Positions 22,228 to 33,318 of a DNA stretch of 64,000 bases are shown piece after piece. A model generated the notes under the pieces. The model made no database searches, was not told the DNA's origin, and saw nothing but the letters and a program-made list of their open reading frames with translations. The stretch lies in assembly GCA_037349315.1 (NCBI GenBank), contig JBAIAC010000272.1:186001-250000 (forward strand). Reading direction: 5' to 3'. The DNA is from Chelydra serpentina (lineage: Eukaryota; Chordata; Testudines; Chelydridae). The translations under genes were made by a program, and so were the position numbers. Numbering within the stretch: position 1 is the stretch's first letter; every line of letters begins with the position of its first letter.

Positions 22228-22764
22228 CTAGTGACCTGGGGAAGTTCGAACCCGGTCACACCAGGCCGTTACAGTTCGACGAGCTCCCTTAGGTCGGGTG
22301 GGCTGGATGGCACCCGCAGGCCGCATGTGGGAAGGTTTATGCGGCCCGTGCCCTTTTTCCATCCCCAAACCCCTGGGGTTCAAGCTGAGATGAGCTCTTT
22401 TCCCAGCGCTCCAGTCTGGAGGGCTGTAGTTCGGGCTCTCTTGGTTAAGAGCCTCCCTCTTGATCTGGTCCCCTCTCTGACCACGTGTCTGTGTCACCAG
22501 CCGCTCGGCATCGGCCCCTTTTCCTGGATGCAGCCACGTCGGGGCGAAGTGGTGAATATACACTGTAAAGCGCCACCCAAATAGATCCGGCTGCTGCTTC
22601 TTAAGGGCCTGCCCCATGGCCAGGCATTCCCTCTCTATGGCCGGACCGTTCTGCCTCCAGGGCAGCCGCTCCTTGCTCAGATACCCGATGGGGCGTCTCC
22701 CCCGCTTCGCATAGGCCTGCATCAGCACCACGCCCAGCCCTGTGTCTGAGGCTTCGGTGAACAC
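22228..22764 (-). pseudogene. retrotransposon RNase H fragment
   Basis: Minus-strand frame with a start typical of Ty3/Gypsy RNase H (FTEASDTGLGVVLMQ, then RPIGYLSKERLPW and AIERECLAMGQALK). The D and E of the metal site are visible in TEASD and RECLA, but the first D position reads E. It follows the reverse transcriptase fragment and ends near the polypurine tract. Damaged relative to a full pol. Confidence 0.8.
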
Positions 22765-22827
22765 TGTACAGGGCTTGGCCCCGTCTGGGGTTTACTCGAT
22801 CTATTGGGCCCTGGATTAGAGCCTCCT

Positions 22828-23133
22828 TCAGCGCACAGAGAGCCCTCTGGCCCTGCTCGGTCCAGACCGCCTCGTCTGCTTCCCCTTCTTACATAGCTTA
22901 GTGATGGGGGCAGCTAGGGAGCTAAAGGGGGGTACAAACCTCTGGTGGTACCCCGCCATCCCGCTAAAGGCCTGGCCCTGTTTCTTGGTCTGGGGAACAG
23001 GCCAATCTCTGATCGCCTCCACCTTGGCCAGCCTGGGCTGTTGAATGACTGGTTCACCTCTAAAGCCAGCCTGTCCTTGGCCTCTCTCTCCAGGTTCTGG
23101 GCTCTTTTCCCAGTTACTCTGAATGGGGGACAC
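22828..23133 (-). pseudogene. retrotransposon reverse transcriptase C-terminal fragment
   Basis: Contains KVEAIRDWPVPQTKKQ and GMAGYHQRFVPPFSSLAAP, matching the thumb/connection region of Gypsy reverse transcriptase. The catalytic palm (YxDD region) is absent from the element, so an internal deletion removed it. Confidence 0.8.
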
Positions 23134-23919
23134 CTGATGGAAGGATGGGCTTCCATCTCAGGGGAGAGATCCATCAGGGGGTCTTCCCCCTTCTCCTCCC
23201 AATCGTCCCTTACCGGTTCTAGGGGTCCCCTTACTCTCCTCCCATACCACAGCTTGAAAGGGAAGCCCCCTGGTGATTCCTGGGGCACTTCCCTTTGCCA
23301 TCGGTGGGGCAGGTACTTGTCCCAGTCCTGTGGATGCTGATTTATGCAAGTCTTCAACATCAGCCTCACGGCCCCCTGAACTCTCTCCACCAGCCCGTTG
23401 GACTGAGGGTGATATGCAGAGGCCCAGGTGGGCCAGACCCCACCTTTCTCCCACACGCCCCGGGGCAGGGGCTGACATGACCTCAGATCCATGGTCTGTA
23501 AGGACCTCGCTGGGGACCCCCATCCTGCTGAAGATGGTCAGCAGCGCGTCTGCCTCGGTGTCTGCCCCGGTGGAGGAGAGAGCCACCCCCTCTGGGTAGC
23601 GGGTGGCGAAATCCATCACCACCAGGATGCATTTCTTCCCTGACCAGGTTGCCCTGCTGAGGGGCCCCTCCCTATTCATAGCCACCTTCTGGGAAAGGTT
23701 CCTCCCTGATGGGCAGGGACCTCCAGGGATCTTTTCCCTTACCCTGGGCCAGGTACAATAGCCGGTGATGATACTTCGGGTGCCCCACCGGCTGCCTCCT
23801 GATTCCCCGCAGTTCCACTTCCCCTTGGGCAGCCCATTCCCGGCACAGGAATCCCTTCTCCCACAGGGATCTGTCTCTGCAGTCTTCCCCAAGGGGGTTT
23901 GCAGCACTGTGGCCAGCAA
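22914..23919 (-). pseudogene. retrotransposon integrase, frameshifted
   Basis: Two overlapping frames together carry the integrase core. VVMDFATRYPEGVALSS and VLTDHGSEVMS mark the first two acidic sites, and ASAYHPQSNGLVERV the third. QHPQDWDKYLPH and YGRRVRGPLEPV follow. A frame change between them (~23,490) and other small lesions break it. It lies upstream of the reverse transcriptase fragment in the element's own direction. Confidence 0.85.
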
Positions 23920-24424
23920 GTTCCCTTAGCTTCTCCAAGGCGGGATCCCTCTGCAGCTCACTGGCCAGGCCTGGGGTCACCGCCCCACTGAGCCCTGTCC
24001 CTGGTGGCTCCCTCCCTGCCATGGACTCACTTCCCGGCAGCACCTCTGGACCAGGCAAGCCTGGTTGGCAGCCGTCCTGCCCTGCCTGTGTGTCCCCCCA
24101 CTCAGCTGGGGTCTCTGCTCCCCTGGTGCTCAGCGCTGCCTTGGCTGTCCCTGTGGGGCCAGGCAGCGAGCTCGCTGCTTTGGTCACAGCATCAGAGACT
24201 GCCTGAGCCACCTCTCCATTGTGCAGGGGGGTGGGGAGCATCTCTCTGACCCACCCCGCCCTAGGGGTCTGGTTACAGGCAGGCAGGTAACTGGGGCCTG
24301 GCAGCTCCTCCCCCCTGCCAGCCAGGTCATTTGCATTTTCACTGACCATTTCCCTCTTAGCCAATTGGTTTCCTGAGTTCAAATTCAAATCCTCGGCCGT
24401 TACAGGGCCTGGATCCTGTCCCAA
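23672..24424 (-). pseudogene. retrotransposon linker and integrase N-terminal region
   Basis: Minus-strand frame overlapping the end of the gag-like frame. Its last ~80 residues (ELAGHSAANP..., EKGFLCREWAAQGEVE, GHPKYHHRLLYLAQG) resemble the segment just before and within the zinc-binding N-terminus of Gypsy integrases. The protein then reads into a different frame from the core. The first part is of low complexity with no recognised domain. Confidence 0.6.
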
Positions 24425-25353
24425 AGATACACAGTCACCCCCAACAGCACCTCACCGCTGATATCCTGGAGACCCCCAACCACCAGCCAGCCCGACCCCT
24501 CCTGGGTCTGCACAGGGATCTGGGCCATAGGCAGGGCGAATGGGTCCGTCCCTGGGACCCTCACCCAGGTCACACAGCCCCCCAGCAGCTGGTGGGGGTG
24601 CACCACCCGGGGCCTGACCACAATTCTCTCTGTCCCGGGGTCTTGCCACCCCCCGAATGTCTCTCCATTGACCATCAACTTCCGCTTCCACTGGGGGTCC
24701 ATAGGGCTTGAGTCCAGGGCCAGGAGTGGAAATCCGTCCACCATCCCACCCTTCTGGCTGGTGGAGTTTATGGCCTTGGGACCCAGCACGGGGGTTAGAT
24801 CCCGGGGCTTTTCCGCAGGGTCTCCCTGGTTCCAATCACCAGCCTGCTCCAAGGCAGTGAGGTGGGCCTCCACATCCCCACCCTCCTTAACCAGGGGCAG
24901 CAATTTAGGATCGAGGTTCCCTGCGGAGCTGGCACCCCGGGATCTGTCCCCACTTACCCCTGGCCAGTCCCCTATGCCTCTCCGTTCCACCACCACAAGT
25001 TCACGCTGCTGCTTCTTCTGTAGGTCTTTCTCGGGCTCTTGCTGTCTCTCACCGTCCTCTTGCTCTCTCGGACTCAGCTCCAGTCCCATCCGTCTCCGAT
25101 CCCCTGCTGGGGAACCCGATCGTGAAGACCCCCGTCTGGTTGGGGACCAGACTCTTGGGGATGCCAGGCTATCACTCCAGCTGCTCCCAGATCCTGCTGT
25201 AGCCCCATTGGGGTCAGGAATCTGCTCCCTGCAATGGTCATCTTCCTCCAGCCGCGTGATTAACTGGGCTTTAGTGAGCTTTCCAATGGGTATCCCTCTC
25301 TTTTTGCACAGGGTTACAATGCTCCTCTTAAGGAGAAGGCAATACGCCATCAC
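24400..25353 (-). pseudogene. gag-like ORF of the Gypsy-type element (317 aa)
   Basis: The longest credible frame in the element, starting about 460 bases inside the 5' LTR. Residues ~1-40 (CKKRGIPIGKLTKAQLITRLE) look like a short SAP-like helix pair. The middle (residues 60-130) is rich in S, R, E and Q. No zinc knuckle is visible. Position and size fit gag, and function is inferred from position. It may still be open, but the element lacks a working pol. Confidence 0.65.
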
Positions 25354-25793
25354 TTCACTGCTCCCAAGTTTGCTGTGGACTCACAGGCCTGTGTGCTCTT
25401 AGCTCCCCACGGTTTCCAGGAAGAACCCCAAGTGTGCCAGCCCTTCTCCAGGTCACCGCCTCTTTGCCAGGGTCGAGCTGCAGCTCCTCCGCCCCTGGGT
25501 CCACTCACGGCACCCCCAGGGGAACCCTGTCACTGCAAAATTCCTTCTCTCTCCCAGGGCCAAGCCGCAGGCTCCTCCGCCCCTGGGACTGCTCACTGCA
25601 GTCCCCAGGGGGACCCCATCATTGCACAGTCCTTCTTGCTGGTCACACACTCCCAGGGGTTAAGCGTAGCTCCTCCGCTCCCCGAAACCGTTCCTCAGTG
25701 AGCCTTCAGCACGCCTGGTCCTCGTTAGCCACCCTTCGTTCTACTGCTCCCCAGTTACTTACTGCAGGAAGCGCCGTTCACGGGGTGCAGAAC

Positions 25794-25811
25794 ATCCCAC
25801 CGCTGCCACCA
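25794..25811 (-). promoter_or_regulatory. primer-binding site, tRNA-Leu(AAG) type
   Basis: Minus-strand TGGTGGCAGCGGTGGGAT is complementary to the CCA-tailed 3' end of vertebrate tRNA-Leu(AAG), two bases from the 5' LTR edge. Confidence 0.85.
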
Positions 25812-25813
25812 GT

Positions 25814-26292
25814 TGTCACGGAGTATAGGGGAGTCCGGCCCTGCACCCCTCTTCCCCGGATTCACTGGGAGTCTCAGCCAGCCAGTAGAACAGAAGGTTT
25901 AGTAGAGATGCCAGGAACACAGTCCAACCAGAGCTTGTCAGTACATCCAGGACCCCTCAGTCGGGTCCTTCCGGGGGGCAGGGAGCTTAGACCCCAGCCT
26001 GGGGCTCCCTGCATTTCGCCCCACAGCTCCAACCAGGGCAGGGAGGCCAGACCCTGTCTGCCTCTCTGCCTCTTCTCCGGCCAGTTTCAAACTCAAGCCC
26101 AAAAGCCAAACCCTCCAGCAGTCGCTCTCCCCTCCCCCGGGACCCCTCCTCTAGCCTGTTACCATTCTCCCAGCCAAAGGTGTCACCTCCCAACCCCCGT
26201 CCTGGCTCATGTTACAGCCTCAGGTAAAGTCTCACATTTCCAATGCAGCCTTTCCCTCAGGTCAGATCCATCTCGCTCTCTACTCTGTCACA
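25814..26292 (-). repeat. 5' LTR of the Gypsy-type element
   Basis: A 479-bp full-length LTR. Adjacent to the primer-binding site and to the CTGCC duplication at 26,293-26,297. Confidence 0.93.
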
Positions 26293-26425
26293 CTGCCAGA
26301 CAGCTGTTCTGGCGGCGGGACCTGCCTGGGGGTAAAAAAACAAAAAAAACAAAATGGGGGGGGGGGCGCGGGGAGCCCAGTGGGCCGCAGGGAAGAGCTC
26401 CGCGGGCCGCGTGTTTGAGACCCCT

Positions 26426-26684
26426 GGACTAGATACCCCCTGAGGTCTCTTCCAGCCTTAATCTTCTATGATTCTAAGTAGCTGCAAGTGGGCCCCAAAT
26501 ATTTCTTTGTGTTCACATCTGTACAGACACTGGGAATGGATGACAGGGGATGGATCACTTCATGATTCCCTGTTCTGTTCATTTCTCTCTAATGCATCTG
26601 GCATTGAGCACTCTTACAAGACAGGACACTGGGCTAGATGGGCCATTGGTCTGACCCAGTCTGGCCGTTCTTACGTTTTATGTA
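26426..26684 (+). mobile_element. two CR1 3' ends in tandem
   Basis: Bases 26,426-26,477 (ggactagatacc ... tctatgattcta) are the 3' end of an ATTCTATG-type CR1. Bases ~26,528-26,684 are the 3' end of a TTCTTATG-type CR1. The left end of duplication S2 falls within the second one. Confidence 0.75.
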
Positions 26685-27350
26685 CAGGAGTGAGGCACTT
26701 ACAGAGCAGAAATGGGGGAGGGGCTCTACATTTAATCACTTTTAGAGAGAAACGTGTTCAAACACCGTGAGACTCGATGTACAGAAGAAATAACAAGGGA
26801 TCCCCAGCTCCTTCCCCCGGCCTGAGGTGGGGATTAGCTGCCAACAGCTGCGGCTGTGGTCGGAGGGGAGCGGTATCAGCTCTCTGCCTGTGGGTGCAGC
26901 CCACCCGCTGGGTCTCCTGGGGCAGAGGGTGAGTGGCCGGGCCGGGCTGCACCGGCTGGGGGCTGAACTCTGAACAGGGATCTAAGGGGACCGTGCACCG
27001 GCCTCCAGAGGGGGTCGAGGATGCTGAGGCAGTGGAAACTCGACATCACTGTCAGCAAGATTCAAAGCTGCTTGGGGGTGGAGAGGAGGGCGATGGCTCT
27101 GCTGGATTTTTAGTGCATCCCTTTAACTACTCGCCCATGACAACCTGACAGCCCCCAGCTTTGCCGTTGCTCTGCGGTTGTGTTCTCTGTGGGAAGGGGC
27201 TTCTAGGAACTGGTATTTCCAGCTGCATTATAGAGTCATAAAAGAGAAAAGAGTTAATCTCTTAATAAAGTGTGTGTGTGTGTGTCTATGTTCCAGTCTC
27301 TTTTCTCTGGGATTTCCTTTAGAAAAAGCTGCAGCAGGGAGCAAACCATC

Positions 27351-27423
27351 TGCTCTCTCTGAGCTTTGAAAACTGGACCTTCAGATTATGAAACTAACAC
27401 ACTAGCAACTGCGCTAAGAAGGC
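27351..27423 (-). tRNA. elongator tRNA-Met (CAU), degenerate
   Basis: Minus strand GCCTTCTTAGCGCAGTTGCTAG with loop TTCATAA (anticodon CAT) and 3' strand ending AGAGAGC plus A. This is the elongator tRNA-Met body. Acceptor pair 3 is mismatched and the T-arm (CCAGTTTTCAAAGCTC) has lost its B box, so transcription is doubtful. Copy at 56,806 has a different anticodon. Confidence 0.65.
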
Positions 27424-27984
27424 TTTTGGCTAAGTGCAGGTAGGTTTCTCCTACAGAAATGACTGGGGCAGGAAAGGAGCAAAGGGTGTGCTGGGAGAAG
27501 TAGGGAGATCTGGTGCCCAGAGACCTTTCCTGGCGGCTTTCTCAGCACCAAACAAACCAACTCCCTCTGCCACTGAACAGTCCACCTGGGACGAATAGGA
27601 GCACTGGGGGCTTTCTCTTTGCCACTTTTTCTGGGGTGAGCAGGCATCCTGGAGGCCTTTCTAGAAGAGAATTGGGAACGGAGTTCGAAAAACCAATTTG
27701 AAAACCGGAAGCTCAGATTTAGACTCATTTATCATTCGAGTCTAGTGTCACAATCAGTACAATTGCTTCAGCCTGATAGTTTCCCAAAGGGAAAACTTCA
27801 CTTCTCTCCAAAGGGAGTTGAGAGAAAACACTTTTCAGAGTCCAAAAGAGACAAGGCGGGTGAGGGTAAGAGCTTGTAGAGGACCAACCTCTGTTGGTGG
27901 TAGAGACACGCTTTGGAGCTAACCCAGAACACTTCTTCAGTTCTGTGTAGCCCGAAAGGTTGTTTCTTCCATAAACAGCAGTTA

Positions 27985-28565
27985 CAACATAAGACCAGCC
28001 ACACTGAGACCAGTTCATCTAGCCCACTACCCTGCCTTCCGAAAGTGGCCAATGTCCGGCACCCCAGAGGGAATGAACAGAACAGGTAATCATCAAGTGA
28101 TCCCTCCACTGTTGTCCATTCCCAGCTTCTGGCAAACAATGGCTATGGGCACAATTCCTGGCTAATAGCCATTGATGGACCTGTCCTCCATGCACTTCTC
28201 TAGTTCTTTTTTGAACCCGGTTCTAGTCTTGGCCTTCGCAACACCCTCTGGCAAAGAGTTCCCCAGGTTAACTGGGCAGCAATGGTGTCCCTAGCCTCCG
28301 TTTGCCAGAAGCCGGGATTGGGTGAGAGGGCATGGATCACTTTATGGTAACTCACTGTTCATTCCCCTTGGGGTACCTGCCTTTGGCCACTGTCAGAGGA
28401 CAGGATACTGGGCTTTGCTCTGGTCCAGCATGGCTGTTCTTAGGTTCTTATATTGTATGAAGAAATATTTCTTTTTGTTCATTTTAAACCTGCAGCCTAT
28501 TCATTTCATTTAGTGACCGCTCCTAGTTCTTGTGTTATGAGAAGGAGTAAATAACACTCCCTTCC
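27985..28565 (-). mobile_element. CR1 ORF2/3' end, interrupted
   Basis: A minus-strand CR1 fragment covering the end of ORF2 (frame reads ...NSLP-EDVVKAKT-like) and the 3' end. It is split by a plus-strand CR1 tail at 28,276-28,450. The paralogue at 57,445-57,870 is continuous. Confidence 0.8.
28276..28450 (+). mobile_element. CR1 3' tail nested in another CR1
   Basis: A 5'-truncated plus-strand CR1 tail ending ttcttaggttctta, inserted into the minus-strand CR1 of copy S2a. The corresponding site in S2b (~57,745) is uninterrupted, so insertion came after the duplication. Confidence 0.8.
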
Positions 28566-29282
28566 TTAGTCCTTGAAAAGATATTATGTGACTCCCTACC
28601 CCTTGTCTCTCATGTCCTGGGACCAACACGGATACCACAGCACTGCAAACAAGGTTCAAAGTCAATGCACATGGAAGAAGCATCTTGTGTTTCATTCCTT
28701 GTGTCCTGGTCCCATCCTGTGGCCATTTCCTTTTCCTCCTTTCTGTTACAAGCTTTGGTGTTTTGCACAGAAACATTATTTCCCCAGGAGCGACCCAGGA
28801 GTGGGGGCTGCATTCCTCTACCGAACTGTCACTAGAAGGGGGCAGACAAAGGCCTGTAGGACAAGGCGACTGTCACTGTCAAAAAATCATCTCCCTCCTG
28901 CAGGTGACTGGCAGCCTGAGTTTGTTCCTTATCCTCCCGGAGTCTGGGGGCTGGACTCAGCACTATCCAGCCCCTCTGTGTGTAGCAGGAACAAACACAA
29001 ACCTTGTCTTTAAAACAAGCTGTTCCCGTCCTTCTCAGGGAAGATTTTCTGTGATTGAAGTGGAGCTTCAGTTCCTCTCTCCTAGGGGCGGGTTGGGTGT
29101 GGGGCCAGCTCCCAATGGGATCTGTTGTCACCTTTGCCCCCTTTCAGTCACTCTGGGATGGTAACTCTGCTCCCAGCTGTCAGGCAGCCTCCAGCCCATC
29201 CGCCCTGCTTATGAGCTCCGTGGTCAGGTGTCACCACCTTTGCTAGCACCTATAACATGCAGGAAAAATCCTTCCACCAGGT

Positions 29283-29354
29283 GCATTGGTGGTATAGTGG
29301 TGAGCATAGCTGCCTTCCAAGCAGCTGACCTGGGTTCGATTCCCAGCCAGTGCA
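29283..29354 (+). tRNA. tRNA-Gly (UCC)
   Basis: GCATTGG/CCAGTGC acceptor, A box TGGTATAGTGG, stem GCTGC-CTTCCAA-GCAGC with anticodon TCC, B box GGTTCGATTCC, TTTT about 9 bases downstream. It looks intact. The near-identical copy at 58,589 sits in S2b. Confidence 0.92.
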
Positions 29355-30900
29355 ATAATCGCTTTTCTCTTTTGTTGGTTCCTTGTCTGGAAGTGGTTTA
29401 ATTTCAGTCACATTGTGTTATAATCACATTATCAATAGAATGAGACAATAAATGTTTCAAAGCCGAGCCGGTCACGCAGGTCACACAGGATGGAGACATA
29501 CAAGGGGCTGGGATGTCTCATCGGAGAAAGAACATTTGGAAACCTGCATCTCCCATCCCCTTCCCTTCACTGTTATGATTCCAGCTGCGTACGATGTTTG
29601 CATGATGCTCCTGCGTGATGGAGAAATAAAGTTTTGGGTCAGTTTTTGCTCCTGCAGATTCCTTTGCTGTTACAATTATAATGACATGAACTAAAGGGAG
29701 GCAAAATAAAAATAAACCCAAAATTGCACTAGAGGTACGGAAAGAGAAGATCATGCTTAAGCCAAACACGTCAAAATACAAATGAATACTAAAGAGGGGG
29801 AGGGGAGAAGAGATCAGGAATGTCAAAATCCCTTTGATATTTGAACTCGCGTTGCTAGAATCAAAGTTCAGACTTGACACTGTGGAAAACATACTACTGC
29901 CCGTCTCTCTGCACACCTGTGGTGAGCAACATGGAGTTGGGACACCTGTTCTGCTTCAATCATTTATTGTCTCACAGTGTTATCTTTCTCTTCCTTCTCC
30001 CCCCATTTCTCTTCTCCAGTGGCTCTGTCTTTCTCCTCTTGCTCCCTCTCCCCCTGCCCTGTCCCAGGGACTCTCACTCTGCAGCATTTAGGACAAGCCA
30101 GAGTTTCCATGTTCTGCACATGATCCTGTGTCAGGATGTGTGACCCAGGTCAGAACCAGTCACCAGAACAAATTGACCCTTTATGGGGAACTCCTCTGCC
30201 TACCCCCAAATTATGCCCCCCATCCCCCCCCACTAACGGGGGTGGGGTACAGCTCTGACTGAGAGGCCCCACAGGAGAAATTTCAGCACAAAGACAAATT
30301 TGTGGGAAATGTTGAGAAGTGACGAGCCCCCTTCCCCCCCCATCCCCAGAACTCTAGTGTCACCCCCATGGCAGCAGCCCAGGGAACCCAGTGGGATGGG
30401 GTTACAGAACACAAGGGGGGAGGCAGCAGGGGAGAGAGGGGACAGGGAGTCTCTCTTTTTCCTTCTCTCCACTTTCTCTTCTTCTCTTTCCTTCCAGGAA
30501 GGGCAGTCACAGCAGGGAGGGTTTGTCTCATTGTAAGGGACCCGTGTCTGTCACGGAGGTCCTGGACGTGATGGATTCTGTGACTTGCTGCGACCTCCGT
30601 GACTTCTGCAGCAGCCGCTGTGGCTGACTCCAGGGCCGCCCAAGCAGCTGACTCTGGGGACCGCCCGAGCAGTGACCAATGGGGCTGGCCCTGGGGACCC
30701 CTTGACCAGTGGCCCCCGGCAGCACTCCTGGGGTGGCCGGAGCAGCAGCTGCCCCCTGGGGCTCCCCATTCCCCAGCAGCAGCCGGAGTAGCACCGGGCC
30801 CTCGGGGCTGCTCCCCCGGCAGCTGGTCTCATTAGCCATCAAATACATCGAAACGCTTCCACCTGCAAGTGGATTTAGCCCAGGACCTTCAGAGTCAGCA
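29355..30900. other. tRNA-Gly downstream flank, no gene recognised
   Basis: Strongly conserved between S2a and S2b but without coding signal. Bases ~30,530-30,830 form an unclassified GC-rich repeat (cacggaggtcctggacgtga...). Frames of 60-160 codons are shared by both copies simply because the DNA is nearly identical. Confidence 0.45.
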
Positions 30901-30907
30901 GCTGTTA

Positions 30908-30966
30908 CCCCCCCCCCCCCCCCCCCCCCCCCCACCACCACCACCACCACCACCACCACCACCACC
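30908..30966. repeat. poly-C run and (ACC)11 microsatellite
   Basis: 26 C followed by eleven ACC triplets. In S2b only a run of 14 C is present (60,212-60,225), so the triplet arose or expanded in copy a after duplication. Confidence 0.9.
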
Positions 30967-31417
30967 GAAGACTCTGCCTTTCCCCCCATCCATCCTTCAT
31001 CCTTACAGCTGGTAAAAAGTGCTGGGGCCAAGGCCCTCTAAGCCCCCCCCCGACACAGAGCCTGGCAGGCAGCAGCATGTGTGTGTGAGAGACTGGTGTG
31101 CTGAGCTGAGCCAGTGAGGGCTAAATTTGGGGCTGTGCCCCTCCCCCTCTCTCACTCCTGGGGTGTCCCCCTCCCTCAGGACTGGTTGCTTCCAGCAGCT
31201 GTCTGAGCTTAGAGACAGCCTGCCACACACTCACACTTCCCCAACACACACACACTCTGCCACACACACTTCAGTGGAGAAGCAGCTGGCAATCTAGTAG
31301 GCTGCCCATGGAGCAATGGGACAGAGAATCATGTGATGCTGCACCAGCCCATGAGCCATTGCAAACCCCTCTGCGGCCAGTGGCACAGTGCAATAGCTAC
31401 CCACAATGCACTGCTTC

Positions 31418-31500
31418 CATAGTTGACAGGATTCGAACCTGTGCAGGGAAAACCCCAATGGATTTCTAGCCCATCGCCTTCACCACTCGGCCACAACTAC
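31418..31500 (-). tRNA. tRNA-Ser (AGA)
   Basis: Class II tRNA on the minus strand, A box TGGCCGAGTGG, loop CTAGAAA (anticodon AGA), long variable arm with one extra T, B box GGTTCGAATCC. The first acceptor pair is broken (G opposite T). Probably still recognisable to Pol III, with function uncertain. Confidence 0.82.
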
Positions 31501-31655
31501 TTGCTTTGGGCAGTTTTCTCACTACACTCTAGTTCTGTTCTCACTGCGTGATCGTTTCCTATTGTTTCCTCAGACCAGCTTCCACAACACACTCACTGCC
31601 GTGCCATTGTGTAAGTGTGTCCCCAGGACATCAGTGATTGCAATCGCAGGGACAG

Positions 31656-32150
31656 CATAGGCATCGACTCCGTGGGTACTCCGGGGCTGGAGCACCCACG
31701 GGGAAAAATTGGTGTGTGCTCTGCACCCACCGGCAGCTCCCCACCGCCCTGCCCAGCTCACCTCCGCCTCTGCTCCGCCTGCTCCCCTGAGTGCGCTGCG
31801 TGGCCACTTTCCCCCCTAGCTCCCAGCGCCTGCTCCGCAAAAACAGCTGGAGCGCGGCAAGCCTGTGAGCTCAGGAAAAGTGGCTTGGCTGCGGTGGCAC
31901 CTCAGGAGACGGAGGTTAGATTGGCGCGGGGGGGCGGAGGGGGCTGGCGGGGAGCTGCCGGTGGGTCCTCGGCTGCTTCTCCTCCCTCCCTCCCAGGCGT
32001 GCAAGTCTGGGAGGGTGGGGGAATGCAGCGTTCCTGGGGGAGGGGGTGGGGATTTGGGGAAGGGGTGGAATGGGGCGGGGCCAGGGGTGGAGTTTGGGAG
32101 GGGCCGGGGGTGCGAGCACCCACCGGCGCAGATTGAAGTCAGCGCCTATG
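31656..32150. mobile_element. hAT-like non-autonomous element
   Basis: Begins CATAGGCATCGACT and ends AGTCAGCGCCTATG, inverted termini like those of the element at 36,184-36,476, with which it shares the first ~90 and last ~15 bases. Interior is GC-rich and non-coding. A clean 8-bp target duplication is not evident here. Confidence 0.6.
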
Positions 32151-33246
32151 CTACCTGGGACAGATCTACCCGTTATTTAAACCGTAAATTATGAAGCAAC
32201 GTGAGTTCCGGTGCCTGTGATTTTAAATGTTTATTACTGGGAAATGGGTACAATTTCATCACTCTGTAACGGCAACTGTACTTTTCATATCAGGAACACG
32301 CATGGAACCTAATGACTGGGGAAAAGACTATTCCAGAGTCTGGTATCTCTCAAACTAGGAGACTCCAACATTGAAAAGGAATGATGGGTTTCATTTCAAG
32401 ATTATCTGGAGTATCTATTTGGAGCATAGATATAAAACAAAACATTCACTATTTTGACCACTGGGCAGTAGAAACTGTCTCTGAAACTATAATGCCTGGT
32501 ATTAAGGAGTTGGCTATTGCAGAAACAATACACCATTTCACATGTGCATGGCATTGCTAAACTTTTTAACCAAACACAAATAAAAGTTAATAAACTAATT
32601 TCAGGAAACAATATGAAGGCAAAATGTCCTAAATAAATTTGTTGTCCTGCTTAGCAGAGTTATACAGCAATTACCATAACAACTCATTAGAAAACATTAA
32701 AAAACAGAGAGAAAAGTTGCCTAAACTTATTCGTAATAAAGAGCTCATTGGCATTCCCCTTAGACTATAACCAAGCAGGAGTGAATTGGCAACGTGTGAA
32801 ATTGTTAACGCCAATTCCCTGTTAGGGCCAGTCACAATTTGGGGTCAGTGACGCTGCATCCAAACTGAGGTACATGTTATTCAAAACAGTCTGTTCACTG
32901 GCCAGTTGCCCCTATTGAATGCAGACACAGCCATATTCGATAAATCCGTTACTGTCCATTCAGTAGGATATTTCCAACTCATTCATAACTAATGAAGCTG
33001 CTCTAAGCGGATGGGAGAGAGCTCTCCCCTCAGTGTAGTTCATCCACCTCCCCGAGAGGCGGGAGCTATGTCAGTGGGAGAAGCTACGTCGGGGTGTGTG
33101 CAAGCTGTGGTGTCTACATGTTTATATAAAGTTTAATCCAACCCCATTTTTAAAACCACTGTGGTCTGTGAATGGAAAAGGAGCTCGCTGAGGCAGGGCC
33201 TGTCCTTCAAGATCGGTAAGATCACTGACATCCCTCCAACTCTCAT
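32151..33246. other. AT-rich flank upstream of tRNA-Cys
   Basis: Bases 32,590-33,246 match 52,940-53,456 upstream of the third tRNA-Cys. No coding signal. Includes an unclassified turtle repeat around 33,000-33,120 (gagctatgtcagtgggagaagc). Confidence 0.5.
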
Positions 33247-33318
33247 GGGGGTATAGCTCAGTGGTAGAGTGTTTGACTGCAGATCAAGTGGTCCTTGGTT
33301 CAAATCCAAGTGCCCCCT
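33247..33318 (+). tRNA. tRNA-Cys (GCA)
   Basis: GGGGGTA acceptor with GCCCCC(T), A box TAGCTCAGTGG, loop CTGCAGA, B box GGTTCAAATCC. The T stem has one changed pair (CCTTGG/CCAAG compensates). It looks functional. Confidence 0.9.

Larger units (their letters stand above)
21779..26292 (-). mobile_element. Gypsy-type LTR retrotransposon, internally deleted
   Basis: A 4.5-kb element on the minus strand with a 5' LTR (25,814-26,292, 479 bp) and a 3' LTR (21,779-22,185, 407 bp with an internal deletion). It has TG...CA ends and a perfect 5-bp target duplication CTGCC (21,774-21,778 and 26,293-26,297). An 18-base primer-binding site lies two bases inside the 5' LTR and a polypurine tract precedes the 3' LTR. 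The inside holds a gag-like frame and pol fragments in the order integrase, reverse transcriptase end, RNase H. The reverse transcriptase palm is missing and frames are broken, so it cannot move by itself. Confidence 0.93.
26610..31620 (+). repeat. direct duplication S2, copy a
   Basis: Collinear with 56,078-61,100, containing elongator tRNA-Met, a CR1, tRNA-Gly, long unique flanks and tRNA-Ser. Large parts (29,450-30,900 versus 58,755-60,210) differ by only a few bases per line. Copy a has a CR1 insertion at 28,276-28,450 and a triplet expansion at 30,934 that copy b lacks. Confidence 0.92.

Noticed and set aside
21456..22292. Plus-strand frame of 278 codons
   Set aside because: Crosses the 3' LTR boundary, so it is a chance frame.
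25434..26432. Plus-strand frame of 332 codons
   Set aside because: It runs antisense through the Gypsy element leader and 5' LTR. The same piece recurs in the other LTRs at 4.1 and 21.8 kb.
28831..28848. CTCF-like cactagaagggggcag
   Set aside because: It has an extra base in the core compared with the consensus. Not supported.
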